Source: an uncultured Sulfuricurvum sp. (GTDB lineage: Bacteria; Campylobacterota; Campylobacteria; Campylobacterales; Sulfurimonadaceae). Taken from it: 64,000 nucleotides of DNA. The notes under the pieces are model-generated. The model was not told the origin of the DNA. It ran no database searches and saw only the letters and a program-made list of their open reading frames with translations. This document shows positions 51,772-61,748 of the stretch, piece after piece. Numbering within the stretch: the first letter of the stretch is position 1; every line of letters starts with the position of its first letter. The stretch spans positions 1-64,000 of the forward strand of contig CAIMUF010000059.1 of NCBI GenBank assembly GCA_903844635.1, written 5' to 3'. The position numbers and the translations under genes were made by a program.

Positions 51772-54489
51772 CTATAAGGACGGCAGATCTTCTACTTTTA
51801 GCCATTCGCACGTTTTCTCACCTGCATAACAGACATAGCCTCTCACTTCACCGCCTAAAAGGAAACGTACCGCATTTATGTAGTTCTTTACTTGCTCTGT
51901 ATGCTCTGGACTTTTTTCTTCGCCGCTTTTGTAGTCGATTACCACCCAATATCCATCATCATGCTCTATAAGCAGATCAATGATTCGCTTTTGATCCTGA
52001 TAGTAAAAAGCTTGTTCTTTATAGCTTTTACCTTTTGTTAAAAGACAAAACTGTTCATGCGTAATAAGTGTGTACAAGGTTTGACGTAATTGTTCCAGTT
52101 TTGCCTCTCCAATACTTATTCCATAACGTTTTCGAGTTGATTCAAGGGCATTATTCAGAGATTTAATCTCAAAATTTTCCATCATCTCTAACGCGTAATG
52201 AAGTGCCAAGCCATAATTAATCGCCTCATAATCGATAATAGCATTTTTCTCCGTCTTGGCTGCATCACTTTGCTTTCCATAGCTTACGCTCTTGGTTACA
52301 AGTGCTTTTAGCGGTTTAGCTGACTGTGTATGAGTAATTTCAAAACTACTTTCTCCCCAACGTCCTTCGCTAAGCCCCAGCGGTTCAAACCAAGATCCTT
52401 TTGGTTTTGCAATGATAGTGAGCGACTGTACCGCTCTTGTTAGTGCGACATAGAGAGCGTTGAGCTGATCGCTTTTTTCAAGTTTTTTTTCTTTTTCTAA
52501 AGCATTTTTATAGACGTCATCCAATTCCTCTCGACCCTTAGTTCGGATAAACATTCGCTCAAGGTTGATTCCGTCATATTCATACATGATAAAATCATTA
52601 CGACTTTTCATCTGTCCCAATCTATCCAACACAATGACATGCTCAAACTCAAGCCCTTTGGATTTATGGACCGTCATAATTCGTATCCCATGTAAATCAC
52701 TCTGAGGTGAAGATGCCTCAAGTCGATCTATCTCGAAAATAACCGCTTCAATATCTGCATACTGACTCAATTTTTCGATAAACAAGAGTGCACTCTTATC
52801 CCCAATATTGTGTTTGAGAATAAATTCAACGCACTGCGTTTGAACATCCACAATCACCATACGTTCCATACTCTCTTCCCCAAGCAAAGCGGAACAGTTT
52901 TGACGATAAATCTCATTACCAAAATAACAAAAACGAAGATATTCTATGATAGCACGTACACTTCTTTGGTGAATAAGGCGCGATGTTGCTTCACTTACAA
53001 CGTGTAATCCTTGCTCTTCAAGAAGCTCTTGCGCACGAGTAGCATCCGAATTCGTACCGCATAAAATAGCAATATCATCCTCATTTACCCCAGCCTGTCG
53101 TAATGCTTCAATCTGTTTGATTAGTAGTGTTAGCGGTTCTTCAGTGATATAAACTTCAACCAATCCACCCTGCTTGTGCGAAGGTGAAGATTGAGAAATG
53201 TACCTCTCCATTGTTGAGCAAAATACGCGATTAACAAACTCTACCACTTGAGCTCTCGAGCGGTAGTTCACTTCCAAGGCGCGTACCTGAACGTCAAAAT
53301 GTTCCGCTACTTGATAAAAAAGGGCACTTACCCCTCCCCTGAAACGGTAAATAGATTGTTTAACGTCTCCGACAAAAAAGAAGCTTCCCCCCTCATTGAC
53401 CCCAACGCCTGCTGCAATCTCTTCAATAAGAGGTCTAAGAATATCAAACTGGATGACACTCGTATCTTGAAATTCATCTAAAAGCAGATGTTTCATCGCC
53501 GAATCCAATCTAAAATAGAGAAATTCACTCTCCAGTTTTCCCCTCAGCAAATCATGCACCATCAAGGTGATATCATCAAATGTAAGCTCATTATTTTGAA
53601 TAATCAGCGCATGACGACTCTTGATATAAATTTTTAAAATACGGTTCATGGAACTCAAAAGCTCCGATTCACGGTATTGCATTTGAATACGTATTGCTTC
53701 TTGGATTTTTTGCAATAATTCATCCATTTTAGGCTCATAGATTTTCTTAAAATCCCAATATTCCAAACTCGGCTTAAAAATCCACGATTTTTTTAATAGA
53801 TCCTCATAATCCTCAATAAGCATCGTCTTGCGCGACCGATCACTTAGTGATTTACTTAATAGTAATTCTGATAATTCGTGTGAATATCCCATTGCTTGGG
53901 CTATCGGGTCAAATGTTACGCTAAATTGAGGAAGATTTAACCCTTCAAACTCTTTATGTTTTGCATACAGGCTTGAAAGAAGCGTAAAAATATCTTCAAG
54001 GCGTTTTGAACTTAGCTGTGAGAGATTCGTAAGTGTTGATATCTCCCCTGCAATCTCGATCTCGTGCAAAAAACGTTTTAAAAATTTTACTTCATGATGC
54101 GCATTTGATGCAGTAAATGTAGGCATAATCCCTGCATTGAGGGCAAATTTACGCAAAATACTTCCAAAAAATGTATCAATCGTGGAAATCTTCATATCCG
54201 ACCTAAGCAGTTTCCACAAAACTTTATCTCGTAGACTCAAGATTTCATCTTCATCTAAACCACTCACTTTTGCTATTTCAGAGAGTTCCCCCCGTTTTTC
54301 CAATGCCTGCAACGTCTCCACCACACGTGTTCGCATCTCATTTGCCGCTTTATTGGTAAACGTCAATGCTGTGATGGTTTCAACTTCTTCTCCCATAAAC
54401 AGTAAACTCAAATAACGAACGACGAGATTAAACGTTTTCCCGCTTCCTGCACTGGCTTCATACGCTAAAAAAGGTTCAAAATGACTCAT
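51772..54489 (-). CDS. addA: AddA-like UvrD-family helicase/nuclease
   Basis: This 905-residue protein has the Walker A loop ASAGSGKT near residue 15, helicase motifs LLDEFQDTS, VNYRSRAQVVEF and HKSKGLEFEHVIVLD, LYVALTRA, and a C-terminal RecB-type nuclease motif VVIDYKSG. With AddB it processes double-strand ends for RecA loading. It starts directly after the addB stop. It is shorter than Bacillus AddA (about 1230 residues), as in other Campylobacterota. Confidence 0.9.
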   Translation of the reverse strand: MSHFEPFLAYEASAGSGKTFNLVVRYLSLLFMGEEVETITALTFTNKAANEMRTRVVETLQALEKRGELSEIAKVSGLDEDEILSLRDKVLWKLLRSDMKISTIDTFFGSILRKFALNAGIMPTFTASNAHHEVKFLKRFLHEIEIAGEISTLTNLSQLSSKRLEDIFTLLSSLYAKHKEFEGLNLPQFSVTFDPIAQAMGYSHELSELLLSKSLSDRSRKTMLIEDYEDLLKKSWIFKPSLEYWDFKKIYEPKMDELLQKIQEAIRIQMQYRESELLSSMNRILKIYIKSRHALIIQNNELTFDDITLMVHDLLRGKLESEFLYFRLDSAMKHLLLDEFQDTSVIQFDILRPLIEEIAAGVGVNEGGSFFFVGDVKQSIYRFRGGVSALFYQVAEHFDVQVRALEVNYRSRAQVVEFVNRVFCSTMERYISQSSPSHKQGGLVEVYITEEPLTLLIKQIEALRQAGVNEDDIAILCGTNSDATRAQELLEEQGLHVVSEATSRLIHQRSVRAIIEYLRFCYFGNEIYRQNCSALLGEESMERMVIVDVQTQCVEFILKHNIGDKSALLFIEKLSQYADIEAVIFEIDRLEASSPQSDLHGIRIMTVHKSKGLEFEHVIVLDRLGQMKSRNDFIMYEYDGINLERMFIRTKGREELDDVYKNALEKEKKLEKSDQLNALYVALTRAVQSLTIIAKPKGSWFEPLGLSEGRWGESSFEITHTQSAKPLKALVTKSVSYGKQSDAAKTEKNAIIDYEAINYGLALHYALEMMENFEIKSLNNALESTRKRYGISIGEAKLEQLRQTLYTLITHEQFCLLTKGKSYKEQAFYYQDQKRIIDLLIEHDDGYWVVIDYKSGEEKSPEHTEQVKNYINAVRFLLGGEVRGYVCYAGEKTCEWLKVEDLPSL

Positions 54490-56826
54490 CTAAAGTTCCC
54501 TTTGGCACAACAGGGTGTAGGGACAGTATCGACACTGTTTCAAATCCTCCGTCATTTCCCAAACCCACGTTTTTTGCAGTGCCAAACTTCGTAAGATTTC
54601 ATGTAGTTTTTCTATCTTTGCCTCTAAAAACTGCTCATAAACAACTTTCCCAATTTTTAAATCATAGTATCCACAGCGACTGACATTTCCAAACTCTTGA
54701 GCAAGTACTCCATAAACAGCGAGTTGATAATCAACATCTCCCTCTTTTGGTTCACTGGCTGTATCGGCAAAATTACCGGTTTTGTAATCCAACACTTCTA
54801 ATCCATCGACTGTACGGTCAATTCTATCCATTCTCCCAACAAGCCCTATCCCCTCGACTATTCTCTCACCCTCTTTTTCATGATACGCAACACGGCTTCC
54901 CTGACGAAATCTCTCAATTTCATTGAAGTAAAATGTATTTAACTTCTCAATCCATAATGCCTCAACATAACGCTCCATGCCATCACTCGTTTCATGTTCA
55001 CTCAAGACCTTAATAATGGCTTGTTTAATCTCACTTGGTGAATCATAATGATCGCATCCCATGTATATTTTTTCCATTGCCGCGTGAAGACGATTGCCAA
55101 TGTCTCTCTCACGACTTAAATCTTGTGCCTGCTCATGCTCTTTAATTTTTAAAATATATTTGGTATAAAATTGTCGTTTACAGGTTAAAAAGCTCTTTAA
55201 ACCACTGGCAGAAAGAGGATGTGCGCAAAAATCATAGTCACTCTCGCAATACTCAACATGACGTTCTTTAAACGCTACAGTGGGAAAAAGAAGGGATTCA
55301 TAATCAAATTCTGATTCATGCATCAAAATTCCCAACTGTAATAAAAATCGTGATGGAATGGTTTCAGTATTTTGTACGCACGAAATTGCAACTTGTTGTG
55401 CACGTTGAAACAGCATCCAATAATAATGTTTTTGAAGTGATTCACGCTCCAACGTTGTAGGCAAATCGGCTATCCGCCTTGTTTTCGTGTTTAAAAAGAG
55501 ATCTTTTTGACTTCTATGAGGAACGAATCCTTCATTAAAATCAACCACAATCACCCCATCAAACGCTACTCCACGTGTCTCTAGTAGCCCCATAACGGTA
55601 ATTTTTCCACCACGGACATCATCGATCGAACGGCTTTTCACTCTTGAAAGATATATCCGTAAAGCTGATTTAAACTCATAACCCGCCAATGCATCAACTA
55701 TGGGTTTAAATTTTTCACACTCTTCATTTAAAATCTCTTTTACCTCAGTACGATGAGCATTCTCTACCATCATCCTGCACAAGCTTCTAAGATCATCGTA
55801 AGAAAATGGTTCGTAATAATGGCCCTTAATCCATTCATACAGAGGTGATGATACCTTCTCAAGCCGTGCCTTATTCTCCACGCTTTGCTCACCCATATAC
55901 AATTCTATCGCTTCTATATCGTGCACAACTCGCTCATCACTGAGCGATGTTCCCATTGCGAAGTTAAAATTTTGTTCGTCGTCAAACATTCGTAAATAGC
56001 TCGCAAACGATTCATCCGGAGTGACGACCACAATCCGTTCTGGGCTGATTCCGCTTTCCACCATCATAGTAATTTTGGCTTTTACAAATCCAACCTGTAC
56101 TAAACGGTTATGAAATATCTCACATTTCACATCTTCCAACGGAGCAATCATAGAAGATTCCATAACGGACATATTAGTCAAATCAAGTCGATATTTATAT
56201 CCTGCTTCAATTTCTAATGACAATTCACGAAATCGAGACGACATTTTTTCATTAAACGTTGTAGCATGATAAATACATTCCACTCTCGTTACAATCGCAC
56301 AAGCTCGCAATACTTCAAGTTCATAACGACTTAAATACCCCTCGACATGTACCGTAATAGTGTCAAATCGTCTCACGTATCCTTCATTTATTTTTATCGT
56401 GGATTTAGAAAATATCGGGTCACTCCATCCACGCGATTGTACTATATCTCGATAACTCAGCCACAACTGTTTTAATATAGCGATATGTTCTTCGTATTCT
56501 CCATAAACATCGGCACCTTCCAATGCATCAATAGAAACCATTTCTCCACTAAGCTCTTCAAAAAATCGAAAAATATAAGAAGAATTTTGGATAAATGTAA
56601 AAAAATTACGTTCAATAAGGAGTTTGCTAAATGTAGAAAAATCAGAAGCTTCATGAAGAGCGAGGAGACGTAAATCATTATCCGGAGATACAACGTTTGT
56701 ACTTAGAATAACCCGATCCAGAAAATCGCCCATACCCATAAGGGTAGGTAAAAATCCTTCGTTATAATGGTCCAGAGCATCACGGATAGAACGAGAAGTA
56801 GGGAAAACAACGCAGGTGCGCTGCAT
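54490..56826 (-). CDS. addB: AddB-like nuclease subunit with iron-sulfur cluster
   Basis: This 778-residue protein has a C-terminal PD-(D/E)XK nuclease (VEGIGLVGRMDRID, LEVLDYKTGNF). Cluster cysteines are a single Cys in FLTCKRQF and CRYCPYTLLC (CX2CX5C) at the end, the spacing of Bacillus AddB. The N-terminus (CVVFPTSRSIRDAL) lacks a Walker A loop, so helicase activity should come from AddA only. It overlaps the FixH-like gene by one base. Confidence 0.88.
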   Translation of the reverse strand: MQRTCVVFPTSRSIRDALDHYNEGFLPTLMGMGDFLDRVILSTNVVSPDNDLRLLALHEASDFSTFSKLLIERNFFTFIQNSSYIFRFFEELSGEMVSIDALEGADVYGEYEEHIAILKQLWLSYRDIVQSRGWSDPIFSKSTIKINEGYVRRFDTITVHVEGYLSRYELEVLRACAIVTRVECIYHATTFNEKMSSRFRELSLEIEAGYKYRLDLTNMSVMESSMIAPLEDVKCEIFHNRLVQVGFVKAKITMMVESGISPERIVVVTPDESFASYLRMFDDEQNFNFAMGTSLSDERVVHDIEAIELYMGEQSVENKARLEKVSSPLYEWIKGHYYEPFSYDDLRSLCRMMVENAHRTEVKEILNEECEKFKPIVDALAGYEFKSALRIYLSRVKSRSIDDVRGGKITVMGLLETRGVAFDGVIVVDFNEGFVPHRSQKDLFLNTKTRRIADLPTTLERESLQKHYYWMLFQRAQQVAISCVQNTETIPSRFLLQLGILMHESEFDYESLLFPTVAFKERHVEYCESDYDFCAHPLSASGLKSFLTCKRQFYTKYILKIKEHEQAQDLSRERDIGNRLHAAMEKIYMGCDHYDSPSEIKQAIIKVLSEHETSDGMERYVEALWIEKLNTFYFNEIERFRQGSRVAYHEKEGERIVEGIGLVGRMDRIDRTVDGLEVLDYKTGNFADTASEPKEGDVDYQLAVYGVLAQEFGNVSRCGYYDLKIGKVVYEQFLEAKIEKLHEILRSLALQKTWVWEMTEDLKQCRYCPYTLLCQREL

Positions 56827-57341
56827 TAAAACTCGAAAGTACTAGGGTAGCGAGTATCAGCTTTAAGGTTATAGTAGCGTTTAGTATCACCAATAGAAAT
56901 TTTGGCTAAAATATCCCATCGACCGATTTTAGGTAGATCAACAGCGCTAAACGTATATTTTCCCTCACTCACGCTTGGTTTTGTGAGGTTAATGTCACTT
57001 TTTGATGAATCAGGGCGCGTTAGTACCACATCTATTTTGGCATTATCAATCGCATTTCCTGACTTATCACGCACTTGATAGACAAGAATAGACTTTTTAT
57101 CCTGAAGTTGCGGTGTTAGAAACGAAATTGTATAATTTTGATCAAAGGCAATTTTTTCAGTAATAATATCATTTACATTATCATCATAATGATGATAACT
57201 TTGCATACCGTAATCTGACATTTCAACAGGATTTTTTATGGCAACACTAACAGTTACTACAGCAAAACCAATAACACCAACAATTGATAGACCAATAATC
57301 CATGGCCACTTTTTTCCAGCATTAATATTCGTTTTATTCAC
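56826..57341 (-). CDS. FixH/CcoH-like membrane protein
   Basis: This 171-residue protein has one N-terminal membrane helix (WIIGLSIVGVIGFAVVTVSV) and a periplasmic beta-sandwich with VYQVRDKSGNAIDNAKIDVVLTRP, the FixH layout. FixH/CcoH proteins help assemble cbb3 oxidase. The start GTG overlaps the upstream gene by eight bases. Confidence 0.82.
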   Translation of the reverse strand: MNKTNINAGKKWPWIIGLSIVGVIGFAVVTVSVAIKNPVEMSDYGMQSYHHYDDNVNDIITEKIAFDQNYTISFLTPQLQDKKSILVYQVRDKSGNAIDNAKIDVVLTRPDSSKSDINLTKPSVSEGKYTFSAVDLPKIGRWDILAKISIGDTKRYYNLKADTRYPSTFEF

Positions 57342-58044
57342 TTTTTAGCTCTCTTTTTTTTAAGAAGCGCCCACGTATATAAATAATGAGTGCATAGGCA
57401 ATAATAGCATAAAAGATTAAACGTAAAATATCAATAAAGTCTTTACTACCACTCCCCGCAGAAGTGGTAAGTGTTTGTCCTTTTGATGCCGCGATTTGCT
57501 CAGCAACATCAGCATAACCATTGTACATAGCTACAGAGTATTTTGCAACAATTTCGGGTCCTTTAGTACGTTCTGCCAAAATAGGTAAAACAGTGCCACC
57601 ACGATTAACAATCAGTTCTTTTACTTCGTCATAACTACGAGCAAACATAATTGAGCTCACTACTGCACCGATAAACGTTGCATTAGGGCTCAGCACTTGC
57701 CCTTTATTAAAATTATTATATAAAGATGTTGGACGCGCTAAAATATCGACCTCTTGTTTGAGCTCAACAAACGTCATTATAACGGCAGAGTTATTTGTCT
57801 CTACGCAAATACGCTTTTCAAAATCACTAATCGATTCATTATTCTCTAAATCTCGAACCATAACTAAATAAAGGGATATTCCCGTTTTGGCTTTAAGTTC
57901 AGAACCTATAGATTCAATTTGCTGTGTGAATTTTGGATTTTTTACAACATCATCTTTATATAAGAATTCAGCATGCAAAGAAAGTGTAGATATAAGGGTG
58001 AGGGTGAGGGCCGCAAGCCCTCGTGAGAATTTCAATTTAATCAA
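57334..58044 (-). CDS. Membrane-anchored TPM-domain-like protein
   Basis: This 236-residue protein has a signal peptide (LAALTLTLISTLSLHA), a periplasmic domain resembling the TPM fold, and a C-terminal anchor with a basic tail (IIAYALIIYIRGRFLKKREL). TTG starts inside the TGA of the 33-residue gene. The same gene lies next to fixH and cco in Campylobacter, as I recall, so a role in oxidase biogenesis is likely but unproven. Confidence 0.72.
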   Translation of the reverse strand: MIKLKFSRGLAALTLTLISTLSLHAEFLYKDDVVKNPKFTQQIESIGSELKAKTGISLYLVMVRDLENNESISDFEKRICVETNNSAVIMTFVELKQEVDILARPTSLYNNFNKGQVLSPNATFIGAVVSSIMFARSYDEVKELIVNRGGTVLPILAERTKGPEIVAKYSVAMYNGYADVAEQIAASKGQTLTTSAGSGSKDFIDILRLIFYAIIAYALIIYIRGRFLKKRELKSE

Positions 58045-58142
58045 CCGATGTAGAGGTGGTTAGGTGTAACTACCGCCCACAACGTGATCGCTGCAGAAAC
58101 AATCAAAGCAACAGTGATGAGCTTATCCATGATACTTGCCAT
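58041..58142 (-). CDS. 33-residue single-helix membrane peptide in the cco locus
   Basis: The ATG at 58140-58142 follows AAGGAGT and encodes MASIMDKLITVALIVSAAI then TLWAVVTPNHLYIG. It is one membrane helix with a short tail. It is 10 bases after the DUF4006 gene and overlaps the next start by four bases, so it is very likely translated. It may be a small oxidase subunit or assembly peptide. Confidence 0.7.
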   Translation of the reverse strand: MASIMDKLITVALIVSAAITLWAVVTPNHLYIG

Positions 58143-58152
58143 CTAAAACTCC

Positions 58153-58359
58153 TTACTTTACATCGACCAAATGAGCAGCATTTTCTGTGCTGATCATTTT
58201 GATCTCTTTTTCATTATTGACTTGGTAAAAGTTATCCGCACTTGCTTGTTGAACACCCAATCCCCATACGGTTAAACCGACGAGGATAGAGAGAAGCAAT
58301 ACAGTAGCAATCAACATGCCGGTAATACCGTGTAGTGAAAAAATACTACGATTTTCCAT
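58153..58359 (-). CDS. DUF4006 family membrane protein
   Basis: This 68-residue protein has one hydrophobic helix (GMLIATVLLLSILVGLTVWGLG) and a polar tail. It follows ccoP in Campylobacterota and fits the DUF4006 family. It is probably a cbb3-associated small protein; function unknown. Confidence 0.8.
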   Translation of the reverse strand: MENRSIFSLHGITGMLIATVLLLSILVGLTVWGLGVQQASADNFYQVNNEKEIKMISTENAAHLVDVK

Positions 58360-58369
58360 AATTTGCTCC

Positions 58370-59302
58370 TTATTTCTTACTCAAGCTTGCAACATACGCG
58401 TCAAGTGCTTTGTATTGAACTGCAGTCAGGTTAGTAAATGCTGGCATTTGACCGATAGCACCTTTTTTACCGTGATGAAGAACCATATCAACCATCGATG
58501 GAGACATTTCAGCAATGTTTGGAGCAACCATCTCCATACCTTTACCGTCTGGACCATGACATGCCGCACACGTGCCTGCAAATACGCTTGCACCTTCAGT
58601 GCCTTTCAATCCGCCAGCAACATATTTTGCTACTGCATCAATCTCAGCATCTGTAATCAACGCATTAGTACTAGCATTCATTAATCCGTTACGATCAGGC
58701 ATTGGCATGCTTGTTCCCAAAAGATTATTATTTCCACCGTTCATAATCACATGTTTTACTGATTTCTCAGCAAGACGTTGATGTAAATCAGCCGCTTTTC
58801 CACCCATACCGTCTGCTTGTAAACCATGACATGGTGCACATTGAACGATAAATACCGATTCACCCATAGCATTAAGCGTAGATTCATCCATATTAGCAAA
58901 TTGCGCATCGAATTTCGCATCGTGCGCTGTAACTTCTTCATTGTACTCACCAATTTGTGAATACGCATTGACTGGATATCCTGCAAGAAAATACCAAATC
59001 GCCCAAATGATTGAACCAAGAAAGATAACCGCCCATCCTAAAGGAAGTTCGTTTTTATACTCTCCAATTCCATCCCAGTTTTCATCTGCAAGCTTACCAC
59101 TTGCAGTATCGCTTTGCATCTGTCGAACATATTTGGTAACAACGAATGCCGTGACGATAACGAGCACAACCGCGCCTAATACAGCGAGTTTGTTAACCCA
59201 GTCACCATCTCCACCCATACCGCCGGCAGAACCGACCGCTACGTATGTGAAACCAAGCATCGCAATTACAACTATGATAGCAGCTAAAACTGTCTTATTC
59301 AT
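58370..59302 (-). CDS. ccoP: cbb3 cytochrome c oxidase subunit III (dihaem)
   Basis: This 310-residue protein has membrane helices near both the N-terminus and residues 93-110, then two cytochrome c domains with CAPCH and CAACH. It receives electrons from soluble cytochromes and passes them to CcoN. It sits 9 bases after ccoQ. Confidence 0.95.
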   Translation of the reverse strand: MNKTVLAAIIVVIAMLGFTYVAVGSAGGMGGDGDWVNKLAVLGAVVLVIVTAFVVTKYVRQMQSDTASGKLADENWDGIGEYKNELPLGWAVIFLGSIIWAIWYFLAGYPVNAYSQIGEYNEEVTAHDAKFDAQFANMDESTLNAMGESVFIVQCAPCHGLQADGMGGKAADLHQRLAEKSVKHVIMNGGNNNLLGTSMPMPDRNGLMNASTNALITDAEIDAVAKYVAGGLKGTEGASVFAGTCAACHGPDGKGMEMVAPNIAEMSPSMVDMVLHHGKKGAIGQMPAFTNLTAVQYKALDAYVASLSKK

Positions 59303-59311
59303 GTATGCCTC

Positions 59312-59518
59312 CTACTTTTTTATCTCATCGGTTTTTGAGATCTCCTCGATCGGTTGATCGGTGATATCATCATGGAGCGCGATATTGCCATACTTCTCGT
59401 AATCGCGTGTCCCTTTTTTCTCTGCACTGTATAAATGATAAATATACCCATACAGTACCGCCACCATAAAGGCGGTAAAGAAAAAATATCCATACGCTTG
59501 AAATGTAGCAATGTCCAC
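59312..59518 (-). CDS. ccoQ: cbb3 cytochrome c oxidase subunit CcoQ
   Basis: This 68-residue protein has a single helix (YGYFFFTAFMVAVLYGYIYHLY) and a charged tail, with the size and position of CcoQ between ccoO and ccoP. CcoQ stabilises the assembled oxidase. Confidence 0.9.
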   Translation of the reverse strand: MDIATFQAYGYFFFTAFMVAVLYGYIYHLYSAEKKGTRDYEKYGNIALHDDITDQPIEEISKTDEIKK

Positions 59519-59528
59519 GTCAATTTCC

Positions 59529-60221
59529 TTATTTCAAGCTATTAAGGTACGCAATAAGTGCAACGATTTCAGGAACCTGACCCGCTGTAACTGCATCTTT
59601 AACATCTTGATCTTTCATATCCGCTGCGATTACTTTTGCTTCTTCAAGAGCTGATGCACGAGCACCCTCAACTGTATCAGCCAACGCAACCGTTGCTTTT
59701 GAACCATCAGCCATTGGCAATTCTTTGTTGTAAGGAACAGCAAACGCTTTCATTACTGTTAATTGCTCAGCATATGCTGTATCAATATCTGCAGTATTTT
59801 TAAACATCCATGTATAGGCTGGCATAATAGAACCAGGAACAACTGCAGCTGGATCTTTCATGTGGTTTTCGTGCCAGTCTGTTGTACGGTAGTTACCTAC
59901 ACGCATCAAGTCAGGACCAGTACGTTTTGAACCCCAAAGGAACGGACGATCGTACGCATATTCTCCACTCAAACTGTAGTGACCGTAACGATCAGTTTCT
60001 GATTTAAATGGACGAATGAGCTGTGAGTGACATGCATTACAACTATTTTTGATGTAAACATGACGACCCGCAAGTTCAAGCGTAGTGTAAGGCTTCGTAC
60101 CGATAACCGGACGAGATGCCTGAGCAAAGTTTGGCAGGATCTCAATAAGACCTGCAAACGCAATAACAACAAAGACAGCAACCGCAAAAAAGAACGGGTT
60201 TTTCTCTAACCAGTGAAACAT
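59529..60221 (-). CDS. ccoO: cbb3 cytochrome c oxidase subunit II (monohaem)
   Basis: This 230-residue protein has an N-terminal anchor (FFFAVAVFVVIAFAGLIEI) and a haem motif CNACHSQL with RPFKSETDRYGHYS, as in all CcoO. The GTGC-type C-terminal motif of other species is not evident. It follows ccoN by 14 bases. Confidence 0.95.
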   Translation of the reverse strand: MFHWLEKNPFFFAVAVFVVIAFAGLIEILPNFAQASRPVIGTKPYTTLELAGRHVYIKNSCNACHSQLIRPFKSETDRYGHYSLSGEYAYDRPFLWGSKRTGPDLMRVGNYRTTDWHENHMKDPAAVVPGSIMPAYTWMFKNTADIDTAYAEQLTVMKAFAVPYNKELPMADGSKATVALADTVEGARASALEEAKVIAADMKDQDVKDAVTAGQVPEIVALIAYLNSLK

Positions 60222-60235
60222 TTTCCCCTCCTTAA

Positions 60236-61717
60236 TTATGCGCCCATTGGCGATGCGTTTTGAAGTTCACTCTCTTCTACGCGACGAGAGCTTGTCATTG
60301 TTTTGTACATATTGTACGCAAACAAGAACATACCCACTAGATATAACGTTCCACCAACCGCACGGATTGTGAAATATGGATGCAATACAGCAACCGTATC
60401 AATAAATGAGTAAGCAAGATTACCAAACTCATCGTGTGCACGCCACATCATACCTTGTGTAATACCAGCGATCCACATAGAAGTGAAATACAAGACAACA
60501 CCAAGAGTTTGAATCCAGAATTGTGTACCCATCAAAGATTTAGAATAAATCTCACGTTTGAATATACGTGGAGCCATGTGGAACAATGCTGCCATGATCA
60601 TGAATCCAACCCAACCAAGAGTACCATCATGAACGTGACCAACGATCCAGTCTGTAAAGTGAGCCAAAGCATTAACTGATTTGATCGCTTGAATTGGACC
60701 TTCAAGAGTAGAGAACATGTAGAATGTTGATGCTAGAACCATAAATTTAATCAATGGACTTGCAGCAACTTGTTGCCATTCACCCTTCATTGTAAGAAGC
60801 ATGTTGATCGCAGAACCCCATGATGGGAGGATCAAAACAACAGAGAATACAGAACCCATTGTTTGCATCCAGTCAGGAACAGTTGAGAACAACAAGTGGT
60901 GTCCGCCAGCCCAAAGGTATACAAACATCAAACCCCAGAATGCAAGAAGAGACAATTTATATGAATAAACCGCTTGACCTGATTCTTTTGGAAGGAAGTA
61001 ATAAATCATCGCTACGATAGGCACTGTGAAACCAAACGCAACTGCGTTATGTCCATACCACCATTGTACTAACGCATCATTTGTACCTGAATACATTGAA
61101 ACTGAATGGTACCATGCACCAATTCCGCCTGAAGCAAAATACGTTGGAATTTCCATATTGTTGAAAAGATACAACATAGCAATACCCAAGAAAGTAGCAA
61201 TGTAATACCAGATAGAAATATACAATGATTTTTCACGGCGAATACCGATCAAACCAAAAATACCCATACCCCAGGTTACCCATACCACAACAACTGCGAT
61301 ATCAATAGGCCATTCAAATTCAGCATATTCTTTAGACGTAGTGATTCCTAATAAAAGTGAACCAACAACCGCCACAACCACTAATAGGTAAAGAGCGAAG
61401 TGCAATTTTCCAAGGAACATCAAAAATTTTGACTCCGCCATAGAAACTTTCAACACACGCTGACCTATATAGTACCACGTAGAAAAAATACCACTTAGGG
61501 TAAATCCAAAAATTACTGCATCGGTATGCAACGGACGAAGACGGCTAAAGTTTGTGTACTCTGCCAATCCTGATCCTGCAATGGTATTAACAGCAGGGAA
61601 AGCCATTTCCCACGCCAAAATTACACCGACAAGCATCCCGACAATACCGAGAACAATAGTTGAAAGCATAAACCACTTTGCAACCGTGTAATCATACTCC
61701 AATGGACGATTCTCCAT
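60236..61717 (-). CDS. ccoN: cbb3 cytochrome c oxidase catalytic subunit
   Basis: This 493-residue protein has twelve membrane helices, the haem b and CuB histidines (RPLHTDAVIF, WYGHNAVAFG, GGHHLLFSTVPDWMQT) and HVHDGTLGW. It is the high-affinity terminal oxidase used at low oxygen. ATG has a strong AAGGAGG site. A stem-loop (61749-61791) lies in its leader. Confidence 0.97.
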   Translation of the reverse strand: MENRPLEYDYTVAKWFMLSTIVLGIVGMLVGVILAWEMAFPAVNTIAGSGLAEYTNFSRLRPLHTDAVIFGFTLSGIFSTWYYIGQRVLKVSMAESKFLMFLGKLHFALYLLVVVAVVGSLLLGITTSKEYAEFEWPIDIAVVVVWVTWGMGIFGLIGIRREKSLYISIWYYIATFLGIAMLYLFNNMEIPTYFASGGIGAWYHSVSMYSGTNDALVQWWYGHNAVAFGFTVPIVAMIYYFLPKESGQAVYSYKLSLLAFWGLMFVYLWAGGHHLLFSTVPDWMQTMGSVFSVVLILPSWGSAINMLLTMKGEWQQVAASPLIKFMVLASTFYMFSTLEGPIQAIKSVNALAHFTDWIVGHVHDGTLGWVGFMIMAALFHMAPRIFKREIYSKSLMGTQFWIQTLGVVLYFTSMWIAGITQGMMWRAHDEFGNLAYSFIDTVAVLHPYFTIRAVGGTLYLVGMFLFAYNMYKTMTSSRRVEESELQNASPMGA

Positions 61718-61748
61718 TTACGACCTCCTTAAAGATTCAAAGCATAAG

